Shown in pieces: positions 41,972 to 51,634 of a stretch of DNA of 64,000 bases. Source of the stretch: Lampris incognitus (lineage: Eukaryota; Chordata; Actinopteri; Lampriformes; Lampridae); the NCBI RefSeq assembly GCF_029633865.1, contig NC_079214.1, positions 30,884,457 to 30,948,456 on the forward strand, written 5' to 3'. Positions within the stretch are counted from its first letter, which is position 1; every line of letters begins with the position of its first letter. A program made the position numbers and the translations under genes. Below the pieces are notes generated by a model. The model was not told the DNA's origin. It saw only the letters and a program-made list of their open reading frames with translations, and did no database searches.

Positions 41972-42918
41972 TATTCTGTCCTCGGCGCATGAGTTCTGTG
42001 CAGTGCCTAGACAGATAGCTAACACGAACGAGGGACAAAGCTTTCCACTGGAGTAGTTTAATCACTCGTTGCAATTTTTGTAAAACTGAAACACACAAAG
42101 CACAATGTGAACACATTAAAATAAGAATATTAAACAATTGTGACCTCAATTAACATGTTTCTTTTACAGGTACCCTCACCAGGATCAACATTCACAAAGG
42201 TAAGTACAATCCAAATTTCAACATAACAAACTTTTCCTATGTAACAATAAACTATAGCTCTATTAATAGAGAACTTCCTTCCAGTTTCAAATAATGATGG
42301 GTAAGTATATGGTAGGTAAACTACAGAGCACACTAAACAGAACAATGAATGTGATGCACAGCTATCAGCAAGTAACGTCAGGCTACCATGCACGAGGCTA
42401 GGCTAACGGTATAGAGCTAACACACACACACACACACACAACAACCGACGTAACGTTAAACACTCATAGAAACCCATGACTTAACTTTTCCCATAACACA
42501 CATTCATTTCTAACTTAAACACGAAATAACACCATTCTTACTGATAGATCTACTCTACGGGACACAAAAACAACTGTAGAGCACATCCCTTAACGTTAGT
42601 TTTCTGTTTTCAGGCGAACTCATACTGAAAGGAGATGCCGTTATGACAACATGGGCTGGCACCGCATCACTTCCTTGCAGGAGCAATAACCCTTCCGCCA
42701 GTAGGTGGGACTATAGTTTCAAAATACTGTAGCGAATTCGGGGGACAACGCAACCACAGGAATTGCCGCGGCCGGGAAGCGAACCCGTATCGCCCGCACA
42801 GCAGGCGACATCGCTAATCGCTAGACTAAAGGGTCAGACCCGCCAGCCAGCGGCCAGCGTGTCTTCTTATCCATGCACGTTACAAATACTAATAACAGAA
42901 ATGACAGGAGTCAGCACA
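41972..42918 (-). repeat. BEL/Pao 5' LTR with solo LTR insertion
   Basis: Same sequence as 28672-29514, interrupted at 42728-42884. The gag start codon lies 78 bp inside the element at 41894. Confidence 0.92.
42728..42884 (-). repeat. TRIM-like solo LTR inside the BEL 5' LTR
   Basis: A 157-bp LTR runs (minus) from TGTAACGTGCATGG to GAATTCGCTACA and includes the tRNA-like part with GGGTTCGCTTCCCGG. It is flanked by AATAC at 42723-42727 and 42885-42889. The sister BEL LTR at 29480-29495 has the uninterrupted site, so insertion with a 5-bp duplication is direct. Confidence 0.9.
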
Positions 42919-42923
42919 GCCAT

Positions 42924-43058
42924 CTTTGCTCGACGACATGAGAAAGTGTTGCTGTTTCAGGTCTCAGTTAAAGATTTATAGTGTTAGTTTTAATTACACA
43001 ATCAATCTTAATTACGCAATCACCAGAGGAAAACTGTATGAATGAGAATAAATAGTTT
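42924..43058. other. Short unique spacer between BEL element and SINE
   Basis: No feature recognised. Confidence 0.5.
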
Positions 43059-43626
43059 GGGCGTCCGGGTAGCGTAGCGGTCTATTCCGTTGCCTACCAA
43101 CACGGGGTTCGCCGGTTCGAATCACCGTGCTATCTCCGGCTTGGTCGGGCGTCTCCACAGACACAATTGGCAGTGTCTGCGGGTGGGAAGCCGGATGTGG
43201 GTATGTGTCCTGGTCGCTGCACTAGCGCCTCCTCTGGTCGGTCGGGGCGCCTGTGGGAGTGGGAACGCGTGATCCTCCCACGCGCTACTGTAACGACCAC
43301 GGATAACTAGACTCGCTGGCCCTTGGCTAACGGGTCGGTCCCTTTAGTCGACTGGTTAACGTTGTCGCCCGTGGTGCGGGAGATCCGGGTTCGCGTTCTA
43401 GCTGCGGCCGTTCCCGGGCTGCCCCCGAATTCGCGACACTACGTCACTGACACTACGTCCTCCCCAGCGAAACTACTCACTGTTAGGTGAAAAGAAGCAG
43501 CTGACGACTCCTCATACATCGGAGGAGACATGTGGTAGTCCGGATTGGCAGAGGGGGTGGAGCAGCAATCGAGACAGCCCAGAAGAATGGTAATTGCCCG
43601 GATACAATTGGGGAGAAAAAGGGGGA
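43059..43626 (+). repeat. tRNA-derived SINE family A, interrupted by a TRIM solo LTR
   Basis: The head has B box GGTTCGAATCA at 43114-43124. The body matches the other copies up to 43288 and resumes after 43442. The interruption is a 150-bp solo LTR (43289-43438) flanked by CTAC on both sides, a 4-bp target duplication. A few extra bases (a partial second CACTACGTC) follow the insertion. Confidence 0.85.
43289..43438 (+). repeat. TRIM-like solo LTR inside SINE family A
   Basis: A 150-bp LTR starts TGTAACGACC, contains TTTAGTCGACTGGTTAACG and GGGTTCGCGTT, and ends TTCGCGACA. CTAC flanks it on both sides (43285-43288 and 43439-43442). Confidence 0.88.
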
Positions 43627-43760
43627 CGGAGGAAAGTTTTTCTGAATTTGTCAATTTGCGAGAGTTAAATTGATTTAAGAAATTACAAACTACAATTTTT
43701 TTTCACATTTGATGTCATACCACATGCATTTGATGTCATACCAAAACAACAAACACCCGG

Positions 43761-44912
43761 ATGCTGTTTATAGATTACAGCTCTGCCTTCAACACTGTCA
43801 TCCCCGCCAAACAAACCACCAAACTCCTCTCCCTTGGCCTCAACCCCTCCCTCTGTAACTGGATCCTGGACTTCCTGACCAACAGACCTCAGTCTGTTAG
43901 GTTAGATGACCACTCCTCCTCCACCCTGACCCTCAGCACAGGTGCCCCTCAAGGCTGTGTTCTGAGCCCCCTCCTTTTCTCCCTCTTTACCCACGACTGC
44001 CTGCCAGCTCACCCTTCAAATGTTATAGTTAAGTTTGCAGATGACACCACAGTCATTGGCCGTATCACCAACAATGACGAAATGACCTACAGAGACGAGA
44101 TTGAGCACCTCACATCATGGTGTACTACCAACAATCTTGTCCTTAATGTGCAGAAGACAAATGAGCTGATTGTAGACTTCAGGAGGTCTAGAAGCTGCAG
44201 CCACTCCCCCATTCATATCAATGGGGTGGAAGTGGAGCATGTTTCCAGCTTTAAATTCCTTGGAGTCCACATCAGCAAGGACCTTTCGTGGACATTAAAC
44301 ACCCAGGCCCTTGTGAAAAAGGCCCAACAACGCCTGCATTTCCTGAGGAGGCTGAGGAGCGCCCGTCTACCCCCCAAAATTCTCACCAACTTTTACCACT
44401 GCACCATAGAGAGCATCCTGACCATCTGCATCTCAGTGTGGTACGGCAACTGCACCTCAGTAGACCAGAAAGCTCTGCAGCGGATTGTCAAGGCAACCCA
44501 GCATATCACCGGTACCCAGCTCCCAGCCATAAAAGACATTTATCACAAACAGAGATCCCACCCACCCCAACCATGGACTGTTCTCCCTCCTGCACTCTGG
44601 GAGGTGCTACAGGAGCCTCAGAGCCCGCACTACCAGGCTCAAAAACAGCTTCTTTCCACAAGCTGTTGACCACCTGTACCTGGCTACCCACTGAATGTCT
44701 GTAGATATTTTTAAATATTTTGTACTCCAGCTCTCTTTTAACTTATTTTTAGCTTTTGGTCTTCATTTGTGTATATCTTATACTGTGTTTGCTGTGTTTG
44801 TCTGTGTCTGTCTTGCACTGTTTGGTGAAGCCACAGCCCTCATTTCATTTTTAACATGTGCCTGCACATTGTTTTTAATGACAATAAATTGAATTGAATT
44901 GAATTGAATTGA
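43761..44912 (+). mobile_element. 5'-truncated LINE with RT core and TTGAA-type 3' tail
   Basis: The plus frame 43761-44669 carries [45 protein letters not shown] (intact FADD), [17 protein letters not shown] and [14 protein letters not shown]. It reads as the second half of a fish LINE ORF2 protein; the clade (Rex1/I-like) is uncertain. A frameshift near 44545 precedes the C-terminus. The 3' UTR ends with ACAATAAATTGAATTGAATT, a short pentamer array usual for these insertions. The endonuclease half is missing. Confidence 0.85.
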
Positions 44913-45294
44913 AAACACTACATAAAAGTAAATGTCACTTTAGTGTAGAATGTTAATAAAAGGTCAGTATTTTGTGAGTAAGGCCCACAGAACTGATAGT
45001 CATTTGTGAGTTAGTGCCATGTTCATATGAGCAAGTCATTTGTAAAATCAAAATCATTTTTCGGGTAGTAGATATTCTGCATTAGACTGAATCTATTCAC
45101 CTTGAATAAAGTACGTAAAATTTTTATTAGACTTGTGTATTGATACATATATTATACATATGTATAATAAATATGACAGGTAGTTTGATCACATGGCAAA
45201 CTGCCCACATTCCAGTACCCCCCCCCCCACTCATACCACAACAGTAGTAGTTCATTCTGTCAAATAGTTTAAATGTGCGTTCAAATGTTGTATA

Positions 45295-45331
<37 letters not shown>

Positions 45332-45410
45332 TGCATGTGAGTAGCAGAGGGAGAATATGTTTAGGTATAATTTTGCTCAGTGTAAATACCATTCTTTTTT
45401 TTTTAGTTTT
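44913..45410. other. Unique spacer with (TG)n at 45296-45330
   Basis: No gene. The TG tract has about 17 units. Confidence 0.6.
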
Positions 45411-45816
45411 CCCCCGTTTTTCTCCCTAATTGTACTCGGCCAATTACTTCACTCTTCCGAGGCTTCCCGGTCACTTCTCCACCCCCTCTGCTGTTCCGGG
45501 AGGGCTGCAGACTACCACATGCCTCCTCTGATTAATGTGGAGTCGCCAGCCGCTTCATTTCACCTGACAGTGAGCAGTTTCACCAGGGGGACGTAGTGTG
45601 TGGGAGAATCACGCTATCCCCCCCCCCCGAACAGGCGCCCCGACCGACCAGAGGAGGCGCTAGTGCAGCCACCAGGACACACACCCACATTCAGCTTCCC
45701 ACCCGCAGACACGGCCAATTGGGTCTGTAGAGACGCCCAATGTAACACGGGGATTCGAACCAGTGATCCTCGTGTTGGTAGACAAGGGAATAGACTGCTA
45801 CGCCACCCGAATGCCC
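45411..45816 (-). repeat. tRNA-derived SINE family A, minus-strand copy
   Basis: This is the reverse complement of the family: tail TTTTTCTCCCTAATTG at the left and tRNA-like head at the right. The B box on the minus strand is GGTTCGAATCC, near 45746-45756. Confidence 0.85.
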
Positions 45817-46189
45817 CTGGCAAACACCATTCTTACATATTGATCTGGTGGTGTGTATAAACTAATAAGTGTTGTGGCATTCGTCAGTTGTCTGCATGTG
45901 TTTGTTGGTAAGATGATAATTCAAGAGCGATGCAGACTGGTCATGAGCAAAACAGTTCAGCTTGCTCAAATACAATCATGAAAGAGTGAAAGAAATTACA
46001 ATTTGACTTAGTACTCAGACCGGTTTTAATACTAATACTAAAGAGCATAAAAAAATTAAGGCCCAGTATCATATGCAGTAGGCCCACACATGAATACTGC
46101 ATAGTAATCATGTTTAGATGATTTTAATATATATTTTAATTTGGCAGATAAAGGCTATTGGTGGCTCAGATTGATTCAAACCAGTAAGA
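45817..46189. other. Unique AT-rich spacer
   Basis: I see nothing recognisable in it. Confidence 0.5.
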
Positions 46190-46930
46190 ACCTGTTCCTG
46201 TTAGGGCTCGGTCTGTTGACCAACCTGGCAACCAGCAATGAGAGCGGGGGAAGGGCGCGTCTGAAACACCTGCAGCCTATCTACTCGTTAACCACTCTAG
46301 TATAAGTTTGTTTGCTTTCCAGAACTCGTCGCGAGTTCGTCCTGAACAGTCCCGTGAGTAAATTCTTCGTCTCGAGTTTTGTGACATTTCTGTGTCTCCC
46401 GGTGGAGTACAGATTGTAGTATTCTCCGTGTTTTTGCTTGTTTGACTATTCCCTTGTGTCAGTTCTCCTTGAGAGCTTGTTCGGAGAAGAACTCTCTTTG
46501 TGTTTTCCCCATTGGATTTTCCCATCGTGATTTTCTAGTTGAGATCAAGTTTTTGATATTCTAATTTCTCCTCTCTCACTGTGGATCTTATTACTCGGTT
46601 GGACTTCTACCTTAAAGGAGCAGTTTGTGTTTTTTCCCCTTTCGGACTTTAAAGGAGCAGTTTGTGTTTTTTCCCTTTCGGACTTTAAAGGAGCAGTTTA
46701 CGTTTTTTTCCCTTTCGGACTTTAAAGGAGCAGTTTACGTTTTTTCCCTTTCGGACTTTAAAGGAGCAGTTTACGTTTTTTCCTTTTCGGATTAAGGGGG
46801 CAGTTTACGTTTTCCCATTTTTAAGAAGCTATTCTCAAGTTCCGCCTGAAGCGCCTTCCCCTTCTGTCCAGGCCCGGCCGGCTCTCCTCTACGAGTCCTG
46901 CCAGGTTGGTGCTTTACTTTGTCTTGTGTT
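46190..46930 (+). repeat. Unclassified retroelement-like segment with minisatellite
   Basis: A moderately GC-rich 740-bp block starting near TGTTAGGGCTCGG and carrying a 36-37 bp tandem array (46614-46815). The composition and internal tandem repeats recall an LTR or a LINE 5' UTR, but no paired LTR or coding sequence is present. Confidence 0.4.
46614..46815 (+). repeat. Minisatellite, 36-37 bp unit, about 5.5 copies
   Basis: Units begin AAAGGAGCAGTTTRYG at 46614, 46651, 46687, 46724 and 46760, with a partial unit near 46794. The middle is a T-run, then CCTTTCGGACTTT. Confidence 0.95.
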
Positions 46931-47865
46931 GTCGCTATTGGGTTCGTTCTACAAACCATAACAGTTCCTTTTTTAATTCCTTTACTTTTTGTCAGGTCTT
47001 ACAAATTCCTTTGTACATCTTTCAAATATTAGTGCGTGTGCACATAGGACATGCACCTTTCCAAATAAGTTTTTGTCAGTTCCAACATTTTCTTTTTTAC
47101 GATTGTCTTTTTTTTTTCGATATACGTACAGGTAGCGCACGATCAACGATTAGGGCTAACTACTCCAACTGGAGGTTTGATAGCATGTGCAACCGATTTA
47201 TAAGCAAGAGGATTCAACTTTCACGGTACACATAAGAGCACATTTCAAGCATTAAGATTATTTTGTGAATTCGAAATTCTGTTGTCCAGGTCCTGATTCA
47301 CTGCCATTCATTTCAGGGCCTCGCCCAAAATAAACATTAAGAAGTCTAAACCCACTGTAATGGCTAGGAAATCAATGGATTTTTTTTCTTCTGGCTTTGA
47401 GTGATCCGTTTTAATGAGCTAAACTGTTAGGGCTTTCTATGACAATTAATGTGGAGAATAACTTGCTGATACATTTACATGAAGTCAAAGGAACTGAAAA
47501 CTAACCATGTCATACCAAAGTGAAATGTGCCTTTAATCACTGCTTGCAGTTATATGTACTTGGCAGAGTTGTTTTGAATCTTCATGTCAAACAAATGGGC
47601 TATCAGATGGGCTTCTGGTTCAAATACATGCAGAATGCTTTGGATCCTGTTGTGAATTATGAACATGTGTATTGGCCGTGGTAAGCCCTAATTGGCTTTA
47701 CAAGAGAAAAGTGGCCACTGCACATCCAACTCTCCAGCTCTCCATAGGCCTCTAGTGGGGGGTTTAAAGTGCCAGTAATTCACTGGCCACTGACACATAA
47801 GCCTATTTATAAAAGTACACTAACTTAATGAATGGCCCATAGAATGGAGAGTTAAAACATTTACT
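46931..47865. other. Unique AT-rich intergenic DNA
   Basis: No feature recognised. Confidence 0.5.
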
Positions 47866-48620
47866 GTCCTTAGAGACAGATAGAGAGAGACTGAGACAGA
47901 GAGAAAAATGGAGGCAGGGATATGGAGAGAGAGGGAGCGAGAGGAGAGAGCGGGTGAGAATGAATGGCCCATCGTATAAAGAGTTAAAACGTTTAAAGTG
48001 CAAATAGACAGCTGACCCTCTTATAGCTCGCACACACGCAGCCCTGACCCACACGGCCATCTAAACCACTTTACACCCAAATGATGGAGGGATGGAGAGA
48101 ATGAAAGAGGGGTGGGAGAGCAAGGGATGTAGAACAGGATGGAAAGAGATGGAAGGGATGTTGGGGAGAGGGTGGGGGGGATGGAGGGTGGAGGAATGGG
48201 GGTCAATGGGGAGGAGTGGAAGGGGAAGGTGGGGGTATAGGAGAGTGAAATGTGACTGAGGTACATGGGGGGGGTTAGAGAGGGGGAGACCATGAGGGAG
48301 ATTGAAGGAGTGGTGTTATAACAAGATGCATAATTATTAGGAGTAATGAGGGAAGCAATAGAAAGAAACAGAGGAGAAATGAGAATAGAGGGAAAAAATA
48401 TGAGGGTTAAGTGGAAAGAGAGTGATAGAGAGAGGAGAGATTGCAGGACGCTTGTACAGACTGAGGTCCATAAATTACGAGAAGAGTGGTCATCTAGTTA
48501 ACATCTAAGCGAAGTAGCATATGCCATTTGGTGAAGAGAGGGTCAGTAGAGAGAGGGGGCAAGGATCGAGGGGCAAAAGTGAGAGAAGCAAAGACAAGAG
48601 AAAAAGGGTATATGGGGGAA
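47866..48620 (+). repeat. Purine-rich region (GAGA/GGGA)
   Basis: A plus-strand purine bias spans most of 750 bp with short pyrimidine breaks. A block (AATGGCCCAT...GAGTTAAAAC) occurs twice, near 47833 and 47962. Confidence 0.75.
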
Positions 48621-49172
48621 AGGAAAGCTATTCCTTCGTTCATTCCCTCCTGCCACTCCTCACTTGTCCTTTGTCCATCTCTTCCCCATAGTTTCGTCTC
48701 ATGCTATGTTCTGCTTTACTCTGCAGTCTGCAGAGAATGAGGAGAGAGTGGCTGACTTATGACAAAAGCCTTCAAGTGTATTCAAACCCGCAACATCCTG
48801 AGTTCACGTTTGATGACTGGCCCAGCGCACCGACAAGGGGACCCTGTTCTGATACTACTTGTTTCAAATTGTTACATGCTTTCAAAAGAGTGGAAAGACA
48901 TTTAAGGTAACATCAAAACATTTGTATAATTCAGAAAAGATTTAAAAAGAGAGGCAGTTTATTTTGTATCGTTTGTTTTTGTGTCTCATGCCACTGACGT
49001 AACATGTACTGTAATTTGCAAGAAATGTCTCACAATGTCAAACACTGTATTGTCATGTACCAAAGTTAAAAGCCATAAAAATATGAATTACAAAAAAGGA
49101 AGAGAGAGGCAGTTGTGTGTTCGTGTGTGTCTGTGTAGATCCATGTATGATTCCATGACTGTGTTATTACTT

Positions 49173-49223
<51 letters not shown>

Positions 49224-49477
49224 TCAGGGGAATTGACTGCTGTGAAAGGCCATTACCACCGTGTGTCTGTGTCACAAGGCCTGCGAAACCCATGGGAACC
49301 CCACTACTGATACAAGCAGATAACACACACACACACACACACACAAATACTCTGCACAAACAATCCAAACATATGAGCACATTTGGACTCCACAAGAAAA
49401 TATAAGTAAAACCATAGATCACATATGCAGCTGAAAACAGAGGATGCACACGCACACGCGCACACACACGCGCACAC

Positions 49478-49549
<72 letters not shown>

Positions 49550-50651
49550 TGGACAAAACAGTCCCCAAACACAGGCCCTTGAAACACCACCAGTGTGAAG
49601 CTGCCACACATTAGCACTTTACAGGTCACGGCACCCAAAACAGATACAGTATGGCCCCCATAGGAGATTGAACCTGTTTGGGACCAGAAAATCTCATCCA
49701 TGGTTTCTCCAAAATCCAATAACAACCCCTTTGAAATCACATCATGGACATTATTGTTTGTAAGAAAACGCCTATTTGTACAAGTGTTTTATGTTGTGAG
49801 TTTTTCTCAGTACCACTGTGTTAAACCTTATCAACTAGAATGTCCCTTTGTCTAGGCTCCCTGTGTCTACCTTGCTGCATGTTTTGAAATAATCTCCAGT
49901 AATGAAGTTTTTCCAATTTATTTTCTAAAATGTATATTGTATGTGCTTGTTCTTTTGGCATGCATAACCAATTAACAATTTTTACTGATGCCTGCTTTCA
50001 GCACACGTTAGTTCATGCACTCTATCAGGATATTTCTACGATTTTGCCACAATTTCTACGATTGTGTCAAAAATCACAACTTTCTACGAATGAACCCCTC
50101 CTGAAACTCATCTCTTAAACTTATGCAGGAAGAGGTGACACATCCAGACTGCTTAATTCAGGTACTTACTGCAAAAAAATACATGTAAAACACCCACAGA
50201 CTTCTAGATATTCAGTATTACATTAAAAAAAAAATCAAAAGCTTTAAAAAAAACTTTTTTTTTGTTTGCTCTCTGGCTGCGAGATTGCATAACCAAGAAG
50301 CAAGCTCAGATTCAGTCTCACTTTTGTGGACAACCCAACAGGAGCCTCAGAAGAGGGGAGGGAATAGGGACTGAGGGATGAATATGTGAAAGGAAAAGAT
50401 GGGGACGAAGGCTCGAGGTGGAGGAGGAGGTGAGAGAAGTTAAGTCATCCATTAGAGATGCGGCGTGCAGAGCCCACTCTTACTGGCGTTCCACAAGGTT
50501 AACGATAAGAGCCCCTCGGCAGCTGAAATGCTCAAGTAGCTTTTATCGTATCATAATAATGAATCAAAGATAAAATAAAATAAATGAACTCCTAAAGGCG
50601 AGCGAGTAAAATGAAGCGTATGTGCAAAAGTCTGGGCAACGGGAAGCCCAA

Positions 50652-50695
<44 letters not shown>

Positions 50696-51300
50696 GTGAA
50701 AAAGAAAGAAAGAAAAATAAAGGTATAAAGATCTCTCTCTCTCCACCATTGGCTCCCATTCCGTTAATATCTTCTTATGTCATCTGGTTGAAAAATATTT
50801 GCCTGCAGGTCAGGGCTCCCTCCTGTACGGAAAAGGCTTCTTGAAACGCTCCTCGGCTCTCTGCTACATTAAATATCTGGCCTCTGCATCCCATTTACTG
50901 CAGCTGGCTATTAGAGAGGAGAGCGACGAGCCGGCGAGTAGGCAGATAGAGGGAGAGGGGGGATGTGAGAGGAGGAGAGCATGAGGAACGGCGGATGAAA
51001 TGACAGCAGGTATGACAGGATTGAAGGATGAATAAATAAAGGAGGGCAGGAGAGGAAACGAGGGATTCACAAAACGAAACCTGACAAAAGAGAGAGATGG
51101 GGAGAAGTAGTGAAAGCAAGGGACGAAACTTTTCGTGCATGACTTGCCAGACGGAGCAGAGGCAAAGTTAAAGTGGGACGGAGACAGCGAAATAGAGGGA
51201 TTGAGAGATAGAGATTCTTTTTATTTTTCGCTACTCGTATTTGCTGGCGCTTTAAAAAAAAGGCCTGCACTGTTTACAAGAAAAATTCCCCGATGGCTTT
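48621..51300. other. Intergenic DNA with microsatellites
   Basis: Holds (TG)n 49176-49221, (CA)n 49325-49346, CG-interrupted (CA)n 49449-49545, (GA)n 50654-50691 and a purine-rich patch near 50340-50440. No gene recognised. Confidence 0.6.
49449..49545 (+). repeat. (CA)n microsatellite with CG interruptions
   Basis: About 97 bp of alternating CA and CG, purest at the right end. Confidence 0.95.
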
Positions 51301-51309
51301 GCGTCTATG

Positions 51310-51634
51310 CAGTCAGTACTGATGGGTAATGTAGTCGACTGAAGATATGAACTCCTCGCTATGTACTGTACTGATGGAGAAATGCGTTCTAATACCCGCA
51401 GGCTTTCCCAAAGTGCCTATACGTACCGGAATGCATTGCGCGCGAGCCTCCGTCGTCGCCCATAAATCCCTGCTAGTGTCGATGATTTGTTTTGGAATAG
51501 CGTCTTTAAACTACAACGGCCTGTAGTTTTTTCCGTCCGCCGACTGACGTCACGATTTGTCACCTGGTACAGAAAAGAACCGCCGCGCCAGAGATGTAGA
51601 AATGATCGGGAACAACAGCGGGTGTCTTTAATAT
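51310..51634. promoter_or_regulatory. CpG-rich patch with a consensus CRE
   Basis: Isolated CpG-rich DNA in an otherwise CpG-poor stretch, including GCGCGCGAGCC, TCCGTCGTCGCCC and a perfect TGACGTCA at 51545-51552. GGGTAATGTAGTCG near 51323 resembles, reversed, a ZNF143-type ACTACA-nnnCCCA element. It could be an orphan promoter (lncRNA or lost gene); no exon is identifiable. Confidence 0.35.

Larger units (their letters stand above)
28672..42918 (-). mobile_element. BEL/Pao LTR retrotransposon, near-complete but disabled, carrying three nested insertions
   Basis: The element runs leftward: 5' LTR 41972-42918, gag, protease, RT, RNase H, integrase, 3' LTR 28672-29514. The 5-bp target duplication is GCCAT at 28667-28671 and 42919-42923. 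LTRs begin TGTGCTGACTCC on the minus strand. Domain order PR-RT-RH-IN and the DDQS-type protease site identify BEL/Pao. Nested inside are a Gypsy element (30473-35165), a palindromic Tc1 derivative (39837-41033) and a solo LTR (42728-42884). The frame is broken by shifts near 39230, 37830 and 35845, an in-frame stop near 36490, and the insertions, so it cannot make a full polyprotein. Without insertions it would be about 8.2 kb. Confidence 0.92.
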
